41,114 bases of DNA from Bradyrhizobium sp. AS23.2 (GTDB lineage Bacteria > Pseudomonadota > Alphaproteobacteria > Rhizobiales > Xanthobacteraceae). The stretch lies in contig NZ_LGHM01000161.1 of assembly GCF_001908185.1 (NCBI RefSeq), positions 1 through 41,114 of the forward strand, in the 5' to 3' direction. The first letter of the stretch is position 1; every line of letters begins with the position of its first letter. The notes below the pieces were generated by a model. The model made no database searches. It was not told the origin of the DNA and saw only the letters and a program-made list of their open reading frames with translations. The translations under genes and the position numbers were made by a program. This document shows, in pieces, positions 16,267 through 23,919 of this stretch.

Positions 16267-16569
16267 TCACCGGCTCGCAGCCTCGCCCAGCCGCCGGCTG
16301 ATCTTGGCAGCGCTTGCCTTGAGCAATTCGGATGGTTTCTGGCCGGTCGCCGCGCACAGGCAAGCCCAGTAATAGATGACGTCGCCGAGCTCATCGACGA
16401 GACCCGCTCGATCGAGCCAATCATCGCGCAGCAACTTCTTGATGTGGTCGGCGACCTCGCCGGATTCGCCGGCGAGGCCAAGCCCGAGATAGGACAGCCG
16501 CTCGTTGGACGGACGCTCATCGACTTTCGCAATCGTTGCGGCCCAGGCCGCGTATTCATCGATCGTCAT
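16267..16569 (-). CDS. MazG-like nucleotide pyrophosphohydrolase
   Basis: A 100-residue all-alpha NTP pyrophosphohydrolase of the MazG type, which hydrolyses (d)NTPs to monophosphates and pyrophosphate. The metal-binding motif is visible as GESGEVADHIKK followed by VDELGDVIYYW, matching ExxE...ExxD. Two ATGs lie six bases apart. GAGGG is abutted by the first and spaced 6 nt from the second, so I start at 16569 (MTIDEYAAWA). It follows the carboxymuconolactone-family gene by 26 nt on the same strand. Repeat-like or uninformative sequence (16199-16266) lies between it and the convergent glutaminase. Confidence 0.85.
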   Translation of the reverse strand: MTIDEYAAWAATIAKVDERPSNERLSYLGLGLAGESGEVADHIKKLLRDDWLDRAGLVDELGDVIYYWACLCAATGQKPSELLKASAAKISRRLGEAASR

Positions 16570-16595
16570 CGGCATCCCTCGCCGCAGCTTTTGGG

Positions 16596-17123
16596 TCAGC
16601 CCACCACTTCCGTGACCGGCTGGAGATCGATCTCGAAGGTCTCCAGGAATTTCGACGTCATGATGTAGAAACCGACCGAGAGCTGGAGTTCGACCAGCGC
16701 GGCCGGCGTCAGCTTCGATGCGATCGCCTTGAAGGTCGCATCCGTCGGCTTCTTCAATTTCACGATCTCGTCGGTGAAGGCGAGCGCGGCGCGCTGCACC
16801 TCATTGAAGCACATCGCGGCCTGCCAGTTCGCAAGCGCCTCGTTCTGCTCGTCGGTTACGCCGACATTCTTGCCGATACGCTTGTGCGCGATGATCTCGT
16901 ACGGCGCTTCGCACAAAATGCCGGTGCGCGTGATCGCGAGCTCGCGCACGACCGGATCGAGCTCGCCCTTGTGGCGGATGGCGCCGCCGAGGCGGCAGTA
17001 CTGCTCGAAATAGCTCGGCGAGTGCGCCATCATGCGGAAGATGTTGGCGTTGCGGTTCTTGTCGAGGATTTCGCGGGTGCGGTCGGACGCCTTGGAGGAG
17101 TCGCTGTAGTCGATACGGGCCAT
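16596..17123 (-). CDS. Carboxymuconolactone decarboxylase / AhpD-like family protein
   Basis: A 175-residue all-helical protein of the CMD fold. The core reads LDPVVRELAITRTGILCEAPYEIIAHKRIGKNVGV and is followed by FTDEIVKLKKPTDATF. The central motif holds a single Cys with His ten residues later. The CxxC pair of AhpD-type reductases is absent, so a peroxidase-type redox role is less likely. Family members include decarboxylases and many uncharacterised proteins. CAGGTAAATC precedes the ATG. It is probably co-transcribed with the MazG-like gene and is divergent from the small peptide gene at 17398. Confidence 0.85.
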   Translation of the reverse strand: MARIDYSDSSKASDRTREILDKNRNANIFRMMAHSPSYFEQYCRLGGAIRHKGELDPVVRELAITRTGILCEAPYEIIAHKRIGKNVGVTDEQNEALANWQAAMCFNEVQRAALAFTDEIVKLKKPTDATFKAIASKLTPAALVELQLSVGFYIMTSKFLETFEIDLQPVTEVVG

Positions 17124-17272
17124 GATTTACCTGACGTTTTTCCTTGCGCTTGCGGCGCTTATTGTCGTTGCCGGGATAAGGTCCGCCAAAATTCTATGCG
17201 CGCAACGACGCAGGAGCAACAATATCGAGTCAAATTGCCGCCGCATTGCTGATCGACCTTGATACAGTCGAT

Positions 17273-17303
17273 ATTCACCGCGTGGGGACAAATCGCGGTG
17301 AAT
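17273..17303 (+). promoter_or_regulatory. Inverted repeat in the divergent intergenic region
   Basis: ATTCACCGCG (17273-17282) and CGCGGTGAAT (17294-17303) are exact reverse complements around 11 nt, midway between the two divergent genes. It may be an operator or a 5' leader hairpin. I see no riboswitch fold. The remainder of 17124-17397 shows nothing else that I can support. Confidence 0.4.
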
Positions 17304-17397
17304 CCTCGAAGTGGGGTGTTCCGAGTAAAAACGATTGGCCGTCGGGTGCGCAGCGCGCGCAACGATGAGTCACGCCCAAGTCTAGGGAGAAAAAGGC

Positions 17398-17499
17398 ATG
17401 AAGGAAGCCACCAAGGGGGCGGCCTCGGGAGCGCTCGCGCATATGCTGGCGGTGACAGCGATGCTCGTCATCGCCAGCATATTGTTCTACGGGCGTTAG
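17398..17499 (+). CDS. 33-residue single-pass membrane peptide
   Basis: Small open reading frame with AGGGAGAAAAAGGC immediately upstream of its ATG, an unusually good ribosome-binding site. The peptide has a short charged/Ala-Gly N terminus (MKEATKGAASGALAH) and one hydrophobic helix (MLAVTAMLVIASILFY), ending in GR. Such tiny membrane peptides are common and mostly uncharacterised. It lies alone between the divergent CMD gene and a repeat block. Confidence 0.6.
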   Translation: MKEATKGAASGALAHMLAVTAMLVIASILFYGR

Positions 17500-17510
17500 T
17501 TCAGCGTTTT

Positions 17511-17593
17511 CGTCATTCCGGGGTGGCTCTCGCACAAGCCAGGCCCAGAATCCCGTTTCCAGGCTCGGTCCTCTGGACCGCCCCCGAATGACG
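17511..17593 (+). repeat. CGTCATTCCGGGG-type intergenic repeat, short copy
   Basis: Begins CGTCATTCCGGGG and ends CCCGAATGACG, so the ends form an inverted pair. The same termini frame 19208-19318 and 32563-32752. Confidence 0.7.
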
Positions 17594-17601
17594 AAGCCCG
17601 T

Positions 17602-17700
17602 TAGAGCCCCGTTCCGATGAAACCGGAACGGGGCTCTAGATTCTAGTTTTACGCGTTTTCTTTACGCGCACCGGCATCCATTTCGTTCGAAAACGCTCTA
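17602..17700 (+). repeat. Approx. 100-bp palindromic intergenic repeat, copy 3
   Basis: The left hairpin is perfect here: TAGAGCCCCGTTCCG (17602-17616) pairs with 17624-17638 around 7 nt. Its last three bases, read on the minus strand, are the TAG stop of the DUF35 gene. Confidence 0.85.
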
Positions 17701-18057
17701 GGTTTTCTTCGTGAAGAACGGCACCAGCTTGCCGGCAAACGGCTTGAAGCTCGCATTGACCGCATCTCCGATGGCAAGACCGGTCTCGCCATGCGCCATC
17801 ATGCGAAAGCCCTCGGCGCAATCGACCAGCAGGATGTTGTAGGGCACGTGCGCGCGCGTCTCGGGCGTGGCGGCGCGGCAGACCAGCGAGGTCGCATAGA
17901 CCCTGCCCTTGCCGCTGGCGCGCCGCTCGCGCGGGCCGGACGCGCCGCAGGCCGCGCAAAAGGCGCGGTGGAAATACTGCACATGGCCGCAGGCGCCGCA
18001 GGTCTGGTAGGTGATGGCCTCTTCGCCCTTGGTCCAGTCCGCTAGATGCTCGCTCAT
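17698..18057 (-). CDS. DUF35-type OB-fold protein with zinc ribbon
   Basis: A 119-residue acyl-CoA-associated OB-fold protein. An N-terminal rubredoxin-like zinc ribbon is clear (C20-x2-C23 and C34-x2-C37), followed by GKGRVYATSLVCRAATPETRAHVPYNILLVDC and a C-terminal OB strand set. DUF35 partners dock onto thiolase-fold enzymes and shape the acyl-CoA site. The ATG overlaps the stop of the preceding thiolase-like gene by 4 nt (ATGA), so the two are translationally coupled and probably form one complex. I start at 18057; the longer open frame upstream overlaps the thiolase out of frame. Confidence 0.9.
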   Translation of the reverse strand: MSEHLADWTKGEEAITYQTCGACGHVQYFHRAFCAACGASGPRERRASGKGRVYATSLVCRAATPETRAHVPYNILLVDCAEGFRMMAHGETGLAIGDAVNASFKPFAGKLVPFFTKKT

Positions 18058-19190
18058 CGCACCCGCTCCAAAAACATGCTCACGTGGGACGACAGCACGC
18101 CGCCGTCGCCGTGCAATAGGGCGATCGAGGCGTCCCGCACCTGGCGATTCGCCGCCCGTCCCGTCATTTGCAAATGCGCCTCGACCAGATGCGCCATGGC
18201 GCCGCCGACACCGCAATGGCCATAGCTGAGGAGGCCGCCATGGGTGTTGAGCGGCATCGCGCCGTCGCGGGCAAAATGGCCGGCGCGCACGCGGGCGGCC
18301 GCTTCGCCCCGTCCGGCCAGACCGAGGTCTTCCAGCAGCATGGCAAGAGTGATGGTGAAGCTGTCGTAGATCGCGGCGTAGCGCACGTCGGAGATCGCAA
18401 GGCCCGTGGCTTCCCTGGCGCGCGCGATGGAAATCTCGGCACCGAGCTCGCTTAAGCCGGGCGCGGCCGTGACATGCTGATGGGTGTGGGCCTGCGCGCA
18501 GCCGCGGATGCGCACGCCGGCCTCACCGGTTCGCTCGCGGCTGATGACGAAGGCCGCACCGCCATCGGAGACCGGGCAGCAATCGAGCAGTTTCAGCGGC
18601 ATCGCCACCGGCTTCGAGGCCATGACGTCGGCGACAGTGATGGGATCGTGGAATTGCGCGCCGGGATGGGTGCAGGCGTGCGCGCGCATCAGCACTGCGA
18701 ATTCGGCGAGGTCTTCTTCGGTCACGCCGTATTCGTGCATGTAGCGGGTGGCGACGAGGCCGTAATAGGCGGGAATGGTCGGCCCTAACGGCACCTCGTA
18801 CTCGGGATGGCCGACCTGCGCCAATGCCTGGATCGATGCGTCGCGGCTCTGCCCGGTAAGACGATTCTCGCCGGCAACCACGAGCACGTTGCGCGCGACG
18901 CCCGATACGACGAGGTGATGGGCGAGCATGGTCATCGCAAGCCCTGTCGCGCCGCCGACCTGCACGGCATGGGCGTAACTCGGGCGGATACCAAAGTGCT
19001 CGGCGAACACGGTGGCCAGCATGATGTGCGGCGAGACGGTGGAGTAACCACAGAGAATGCCGTCGATGTCGGCGCGCTTCAGGCCGGCATCGTCGAGCGC
19101 GAGCTGGGCAGCCTTGCTCATCAGGTCGAGCGAGGACGAGCCTTCATGCTTGCCGTAGGGCGTGAGGCCGACGCCGGTGATGAAGCTCAT
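18054..19190 (-). CDS. Thiolase-fold protein lacking the nucleophilic Cys (Ltp2/SCP2-like), possible aldolase
   Basis: A 378-residue thiolase-superfamily protein. The usual catalytic Cys position, expected in a VxNxC(A/S)(T/S)G block, reads HAVQVGGATGLAM with no Cys. The usual HD(A/C)F block reads IYDSFTITLA, and the C-terminal block reads HGGLLSYGHCGVGGAMAH. Loss of Cys with added Tyr residues, plus a coupled DUF35 gene, resembles Ltp2-type retro-aldolases of the thiolase fold rather than a true thiolase. The start at 19190 (MSFITGVGLTPYG) is chosen because the upstream extension runs into a repeat. The substrate is unknown; a beta-hydroxyacyl-CoA is an inference. Confidence 0.85.
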   Translation of the reverse strand: MSFITGVGLTPYGKHEGSSSLDLMSKAAQLALDDAGLKRADIDGILCGYSTVSPHIMLATVFAEHFGIRPSYAHAVQVGGATGLAMTMLAHHLVVSGVARNVLVVAGENRLTGQSRDASIQALAQVGHPEYEVPLGPTIPAYYGLVATRYMHEYGVTEEDLAEFAVLMRAHACTHPGAQFHDPITVADVMASKPVAMPLKLLDCCPVSDGGAAFVISRERTGEAGVRIRGCAQAHTHQHVTAAPGLSELGAEISIARAREATGLAISDVRYAAIYDSFTITLAMLLEDLGLAGRGEAAARVRAGHFARDGAMPLNTHGGLLSYGHCGVGGAMAHLVEAHLQMTGRAANRQVRDASIALLHGDGGVLSSHVSMFLERVR

Positions 19191-19207
19191 GGTGTAAACC
19201 CCGCTGT

Positions 19208-19318
19208 CGTCATTCCGGGGCGCGACAACGTCGCGAGACCGGAATCCATAGAACGGCATGTTTAGAGGATAAATGGATTCCGGACTCGCGCCCCAAGTGG
19301 GCGCGCCCCGGAATGACG
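19208..19318 (+). repeat. CGTCATTCCGGGG-type intergenic repeat
   Basis: Framed by CGTCATTCCGGGGCGCG and GCGCGCCCCGGAATGACG, with GGAATCCAT and ATGGATTCC inside, so it folds into a long hairpin. It fills most of the gap 19191-19348 between the thiolase-like gene and the CoA transferase. Confidence 0.8.
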
Positions 19319-19348
19319 GCTGAGAGAATGGTTGCCATCCCCTTCTCC

Positions 19349-20548
19349 CTACTCCGGCGGCGAACGCGTGACGCCGTCGCGGACCATGGCTGCGATCTCA
19401 TCGGCGGAGTAGCCAATCTCGCGCAGGATCTCCTCGCCGTTCTCGTTGAGCCGCGGCGCCAGCCGGACAGGCTCGGCTTCCGTCTCCGACCAGCTCGCCG
19501 TCACCTTCATGCTGCGGATCGGGCCCTCCGTCGGATGGTTGACGACCGGGAAGAAGCCGGTCGCCTCCAGATGCTCGTCGTGCAGGATCGACGCGAGGTC
19601 GTGCATCGGCATGACCGGCACGTCGGCCCTGGTCAGCAGGTCGATCCACTCGGCCGTGGTGCGCGTCTCGAAGATGCGGGCGAGCTCGGCATAGACGACG
19701 TCGATATTGGCGGCGCGGCCGGCGAAATTCGCGAATTTGGGATCAGCGCGCAGGTCGTCGCGACCCGTGGCCTTGAAGAAGTTCTCCCACTGCTTGTCGT
19801 TGTAGACGATGACGCTGAGATAGCCGTCCGACGTCCTGTAGGGCCTGCGGTCGCGGGAGAGATGGCGGGCATAGCCGCCCTTGTCGAGCGGCGGCTCATA
19901 GGTGAGCCCACCCATGTGATCGCCCATGACGAAGCCGGCCATGGTCTCGAACATCGGGATGTCGACGCGCTGGCCGCGTCCGGTGCGGTCGCGGTGCACA
20001 AGGCTGGCGCAGATCGCGCCGACGGCAGTGAGGCCGACGATACGGTCGACCAGCGCATTCGGCACGTAGCGCGGCACGCCGTCGCCGGTCTGCGCCATCA
20101 GTGCCGGCAGCGCGGTGGCACCCTGGATCAGGTCGTCATAGGCGGGCTTCGCCGCATAGGGCCCGTCCTGGCCGAAGCCGAATACGCCGGCATAGACGAG
20201 GCGCGGGTTGATTTCGGAAACGACATCATAGCCCAGCTGGAGCCGCGCCATCGCTTGCGGGCGGACATTGTAGACGAGAACGTCGGCGTCCTTCAGAAGC
20301 CGCAGCACGGCCTCACGGCCGGCGGGCTTCTTCAGATCGAGGCAGATCGAGCGCTTGCTGCGGTTGGTGTTGAGGAACACCGGGCCCATGCCCGCATGGC
20401 GCATCGGGCCGATCAGGCGGGTAACGTCGCCTTCGAGCGATTCCACCTTGATGACGTCGGCACCGTAGTCGCCGAGCATCTGGGTCGCATAAGGCCCCAT
20501 CAGCACGGTGGTCATGTCGACGACCTTGATGCCCTTCAGCGGCCCCAT
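19349..20548 (-). CDS. CaiB/BaiF family (class III) CoA transferase
   Basis: A 399-residue class III CoA transferase, moving CoA between organic acids. It opens with GPLKGIKVVDMTTVLMGPYATQMLGDYGADVIKVE, contains LNTNRSKRSICLDLKKPAGREAV, and has the catalytic Asp in KPAYDDLIQG (D138 by position). The C-terminal part includes GRGQRVDIPMFETMAGF and VPVMPMHDLASILHDEH. GGGAGCGAACG precedes the ATG. It is upstream of the thiolase-like/DUF35 pair on the same strand, separated by a repeat. The three may activate and cleave one acid. Confidence 0.92.
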   Translation of the reverse strand: MGPLKGIKVVDMTTVLMGPYATQMLGDYGADVIKVESLEGDVTRLIGPMRHAGMGPVFLNTNRSKRSICLDLKKPAGREAVLRLLKDADVLVYNVRPQAMARLQLGYDVVSEINPRLVYAGVFGFGQDGPYAAKPAYDDLIQGATALPALMAQTGDGVPRYVPNALVDRIVGLTAVGAICASLVHRDRTGRGQRVDIPMFETMAGFVMGDHMGGLTYEPPLDKGGYARHLSRDRRPYRTSDGYLSVIVYNDKQWENFFKATGRDDLRADPKFANFAGRAANIDVVYAELARIFETRTTAEWIDLLTRADVPVMPMHDLASILHDEHLEATGFFPVVNHPTEGPIRSMKVTASWSETEAEPVRLAPRLNENGEEILREIGYSADEIAAMVRDGVTRSPPE

Positions 20549-20673
20549 TCGTTCGCTCCCGATTGCGCGGACTCAAGGCGCGGCCCGCGATTTCGGTCCA
20601 GCTAAATGCAGTGATGCCGCGCGCGCAAGGGCGGCCGGCGTATGGCCGCATGCGCCGCGCGGCGATGCGGTCG

Positions 20674-20877
20674 CTATTTCTTCTGGCGGGATTCGCGGAT
20701 CTTGAGCAGCCGCTCGAGCTCGTCGTTCTGCTGGTTGATGCGGTCGGCGATACGCGCCTCGTTCTGCTCGCCGGAAGCGGCGGCGGCCTGCTCGATGAGC
20801 TGCCGGATATTGTCCTCAAGGATCGCGATACGGTCGTTGAGTTCGTCGAGAGAAAGCGAGTCGTCGTTGCTCATCAT
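20674..20877 (-). CDS. Small coiled-coil protein
   Basis: A 67-residue, strongly charged protein with heptad-like spacing (LDELNDRIAILEDNIRQLIEQ, then ARIADRINQQNDELERLLKIRESRQ), so a parallel coiled coil is likely. GGGGGTAACAC precedes tandem ATGs; the first has 5-nt spacing and the second 8 nt. It is somewhat SlyX-like in size and character, but I cannot assign that family. The gap 20549-20673 shows nothing. Confidence 0.7.
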   Translation of the reverse strand: MMSNDDSLSLDELNDRIAILEDNIRQLIEQAAAASGEQNEARIADRINQQNDELERLLKIRESRQKK

Positions 20878-20903
20878 GTGTTACCCCCAAATCATTCAGG
20901 AGC

Positions 20904-20991
20904 CGTAGGGTGGGCAAATCAAGGCGCGCCCACCATGATCTAGCGCAAGAAAAGGTGGGCACGGCGCAAATGCGCCTTTGCCCACCCTACG
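20904..20991 (+). repeat. CGTAGGGTGGGCAAA inverted repeat element
   Basis: CGTAGGGTGGGCAAA (20904-20918) and its exact reverse complement (20977-20991) bound an 88-bp element with further internal complementarity. It lies between the thiolase stop and the coiled-coil gene start. This is another short interspersed repeat type that I associate with Bradyrhizobium-like genomes. Confidence 0.75.
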
Positions 20992-20996
20992 ATAGC

Positions 20997-22166
20997 CTAC
21001 TTCAGCGGCTCAAGCACGGAGACGTAGTTGGCGACCGCCGCGCCGCCCATGTTGAAGATGCCGCCGAGCGTCGCGTTCTTGAGCTGCATGCCCTCGGGCG
21101 CCTGTCCCGCAAGCTGCATCGCGGTCATCACGTGCATGGAGACGCCGGTGGCGCCGATCGGATGGCCCTTGGCCTTCAGGCCGCCGGACGGATTGACCGG
21201 CAGCTTGCCGTCCTTGAGCGTCCAGCCTTCCTTGATGGCACGGGCACCCTGCCCCTTCGGCGTCAGGCCCATCGCTTCGTACTCGATCAGCTCGGCGACG
21301 GTGAAGCAATCGTGGGTCTCGACGAAGGAGAGATCGCTGAGCGCGACGCCCGCCTTCTCCAGCGCGCGCTGCCAGGCGACCGTACAGCCCTCGAACTGGA
21401 GGATGTCGCGCTTGGACATCGGCAGGAAGTCCTGGGCATGCGCGGTGGCGCGGAAGCCGATCGACTTGCTCATGCCCTTGGCGGTCTCGGCATCGGCCAG
21501 CACCAGCGCCGCAGCTCCGTCGGAGACCAGCGAGCAGTCGGTGCGCTTCAAGGGTCCCGCGACATAGGGGTTCTTCTCGCTCTCGGCGCGGCAGAAGTCG
21601 AAGCCGAAATCCTTGCGCATCTGGGCGAAGGGATTGGCGACGCCGTTCTTGTGATTCTTGGCCGCGATCAGCGCCAGCGCATCGGACTGGTCGCCGTATT
21701 TCTGGAAATAGGAGCTGGCGATCTTGCCGAACACGCCGGCGAAACCGCCGACAGTGTCACCGTCCTCGGGCAGATACGATGCCTTGAGCAGGTTCTTGCC
21801 GATCTCAGGTCCCGGCGTGCGCGTCATCTGCTCGACGCCGACGACCAGCACGATCTTGGCCGCGCCGGCCGCGATTGCGCGCAGGCCCTGATGTACGGCG
21901 GCTGATCCCGTGGCGCAGGCGTTCTCGACACGGGTGGCCGGCTTGAAGCGCAGCTTCGGGTCGGCCTGGAGCACCAGCGAGGCGGTAAAATCCTGCGGCG
22001 AGAAGCCAGCGTTGAAATGGCCGAGCACGATTTCGTCGACGTCGGAGGCCGAAATGCCGGCATCCGCCAGCGCCTCATTGGCAACGCGGGTGACGAGGCT
22101 CTCGACGGTCTCGGCGTCGAACTTGCCGAACGGCGTATGCGCCCATCCGACGATGCTGGCGGTCAT
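20997..22166 (-). CDS. Thiolase (SCP-x-like acetyl-CoA acyltransferase)
   Basis: A 389-residue thiolase. The nucleophile is C84 in TRVENACATGSAA, and VETHDCFTVAELIEYEAMGL and GGLKAKGHPIGATGVSMH supply the His residues. The C terminus ends in GGIFNMGGAAVANYVSVLE, without the second Cys typical of the acetoacetyl-CoA class, so it is closer to the SCP-x branch. AGGGAGAAACGACC precedes the ATG. It is the furthest upstream gene of the leftward acyl-CoA cluster (20997-17698) and may be transcribed with it despite the intervening repeat. Confidence 0.9.
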   Translation of the reverse strand: MTASIVGWAHTPFGKFDAETVESLVTRVANEALADAGISASDVDEIVLGHFNAGFSPQDFTASLVLQADPKLRFKPATRVENACATGSAAVHQGLRAIAAGAAKIVLVVGVEQMTRTPGPEIGKNLLKASYLPEDGDTVGGFAGVFGKIASSYFQKYGDQSDALALIAAKNHKNGVANPFAQMRKDFGFDFCRAESEKNPYVAGPLKRTDCSLVSDGAAALVLADAETAKGMSKSIGFRATAHAQDFLPMSKRDILQFEGCTVAWQRALEKAGVALSDLSFVETHDCFTVAELIEYEAMGLTPKGQGARAIKEGWTLKDGKLPVNPSGGLKAKGHPIGATGVSMHVMTAMQLAGQAPEGMQLKNATLGGIFNMGGAAVANYVSVLEPLK

Positions 22167-22236
22167 GGTCGTTTCTCCCTGTGTCGTCCAACTAACTCTT
22201 GCCTGACCTAAGTCTTAGCCCAAGGATGGCAAGACT

Positions 22237-22887
22237 TCACGCGGCTTTCAGGGCTTTCAGCGTGCGCTGGCAGATGGCAGTTATGCCGGCCCAGTTCCCG
22301 GCCCTGATCTCGGCCGCCGGGCACAGCCAGGAACCGCCGACCGCGACCACGTTGGGCTCGGCGAGCCAGGTCGCCGCATTGGCCTCGCCGACCCCGCCGG
22401 TCGGGCAGAACCGCACGTTCGGGAAGGGCCCGCCGAGCGCCCGGAGGCCCTTGATGCCGCCGGCCTGCTCGGCCGGGAAGAACTTTGCGAGGTCGAGGCC
22501 GTGGGCGAGCGCCAACATCAGCTCGGACGCGGTGGCAATGCCCGGCGCGAACGGCAAGGCGCTGTCGGCGGCGGCCTTCAAGAGGTCGGGCGTCAGGCCC
22601 GGGCTGATACCGAACTTGACGCCGAGCTTCTCGACGCGGGCGAAGTCGGCCGGATTGAGAATCGTGCCGATGCCGACGATCGCCTCGGGTACTTCGGCCA
22701 TTATCGCCCTCGCTGCCTCGATCGCAACAGGGGTGCGCAGGGTCACCTCCAGCGTGCGGACGCCGCCGGCAACCAGCGCACGCGCCAGCGGCACAGCATC
22801 CTGGATACGCTCGATGGTGAGGACGGGAATGACGGTCGCGGCCTTGAACAGCGCGACGAGGTGGTTCTGTTGGGCAGTCGTGGTCAT
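22237..22887 (-). CDS. eda: 2-dehydro-3-deoxy-6-phosphogluconate aldolase
   Basis: KDPG aldolase of 216 residues, splitting 2-keto-3-deoxy-6-phosphogluconate to pyruvate and glyceraldehyde 3-phosphate. E47 in LEVTLRT and the Schiff-base Lys K135 in LAKFFPAEQAGG fall at the positions of the E. coli Eda catalytic residues. GIGTIL and CPTGGVG are also present. I start at 22887 (MTTTAQQNH); the open frame upstream overlaps the kinase. It lies 34 nt after the kinase on the same strand, completing a kinase-aldolase pair of the Entner-Doudoroff type. Confidence 0.93.
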   Translation of the reverse strand: MTTTAQQNHLVALFKAATVIPVLTIERIQDAVPLARALVAGGVRTLEVTLRTPVAIEAARAIMAEVPEAIVGIGTILNPADFARVEKLGVKFGISPGLTPDLLKAAADSALPFAPGIATASELMLALAHGLDLAKFFPAEQAGGIKGLRALGGPFPNVRFCPTGGVGEANAATWLAEPNVVAVGGSWLCPAAEIRAGNWAGITAICQRTLKALKAA

Positions 22888-22921
22888 CTCGTGGATCTTA
22901 TCTTGGGTCTTGGCTTTCGTT

Positions 22922-23896
22922 TCACTTGGTCGCCTGGCGTGTGGTCGCCGGCCGGTGTCGCTTCTTCGGCGGCATGGCATAGCCCGGAATGATGGCGCCG
23001 GGATAGCAGATCACGAGGCTGGCGAGGCGATGCCCGGCCTGGGCGGCCTCGACCGGATCGGAACCGGCGAGCCGGGCGGCGATGTAGGCCGCGGCAAAGC
23101 TGTCGCCCGCGGCCGTGGTGTCAACGACGGGCTTGGTCATCGGTTCGGCACGGACTTCGCTGGCGCCGCCGGGGAAGCGCAGCAGGCTCACCGGTTCGGC
23201 GAGGCGGAACACCAGCTCAGGCGTCGGGATGCGCGCCATCAGCTGATCGTCGCTCTCGCCGGGATAAAGCGCGAGCAGGTCCTCGGTCGAGGTCAGCACG
23301 ATATCGGCGGCCGCGAAGGCCGCGGCAAACACCTCGCGCGCGACATCGCGATCGGGCCAGCCGCGCGCGCGGAAATTGGTATCGAATACGAAGCGCGTGC
23401 CGAGCAGGCGCGCGCGCTTGATCGCCGCGAACAGACGATCGCGTCCGGCCGCATCGTAGATCGAGAGCGTGATCGCGGAGAGATAGACGATGTCGTAGCT
23501 CATCAGCGAGTTGAGCAGCTCGTCCGTCTCCGGCAGGTTCATCAGCTGCCGCGCCGCCGCGCTGTCGCGCCAGTGGAAGAACTGGCGCTCGCCCTTCGCA
23601 TCCAGCTGGATCATGTAGAGGCCGGGCAGCTTGCCCGGCAACCGCACGACGCGCCGGGTCCCGACGCCCTCGGCGGTCCAGGCCGCGATCATCTCATCGC
23701 TTAAGGCATCATCGCCGAGCGCGGTGAGATAGTCGACCTTGACCTCGAGCCGCGCGAGATAGACTGCGGTGTTGAGGGTGTCACCACCGAAGCCGCGCGA
23801 ATACAGGCCGCCGCCCTGCCCTTGCCCGCTGGACTGTCCACCTTGGGCCTGCCGGAGCTCGACCATACATTCGCCGATGCAAGCAACGCTCGCCAT
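22922..23896 (-). CDS. kdgK: 2-keto-3-deoxygluconate kinase (PfkB family)
   Basis: PfkB-type sugar kinase of 324 residues, phosphorylating 2-keto-3-deoxygluconate to KDPG. The N-terminal GECMVELR and GGDTLNTAVYLARL and the C-terminal DTTAAGDSFAAAYIAARL, with its catalytic Asp, are clear. A Gly/Gln/Ser-rich insertion follows residue 17 (GGQSSGQGQGGG). GTG at 23899 and ATG at 23896 are adjacent; I prefer the ATG. It is followed by the aldolase and preceded by the DenD-like gene. The pairing with Eda makes KDG the likely substrate. Confidence 0.88.
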   Translation of the reverse strand: MASVACIGECMVELRQAQGGQSSGQGQGGGLYSRGFGGDTLNTAVYLARLEVKVDYLTALGDDALSDEMIAAWTAEGVGTRRVVRLPGKLPGLYMIQLDAKGERQFFHWRDSAAARQLMNLPETDELLNSLMSYDIVYLSAITLSIYDAAGRDRLFAAIKRARLLGTRFVFDTNFRARGWPDRDVAREVFAAAFAAADIVLTSTEDLLALYPGESDDQLMARIPTPELVFRLAEPVSLLRFPGGASEVRAEPMTKPVVDTTAAGDSFAAAYIAARLAGSDPVEAAQAGHRLASLVICYPGAIIPGYAMPPKKRHRPATTRQATK

Positions 23897-23919
23897 CACT
23901 CTACCCGCTCAATCACAGA

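Noticed and set aside
7059..17700. CRISPR array or insertion-sequence remnants
   Set aside because: The repeats are single, widely spaced and palindromic, with no regular spacers, transposase or target-site duplications visible.
19313..20605. 430-codon plus-strand open frame
   Set aside because: Antisense to the CoA transferase; Arg/Asp/His-rich and without motifs.
22199..23704. 501-codon plus-strand open frame
   Set aside because: Antisense to the eda and kdgK genes, whose catalytic residues are intact; no family features.
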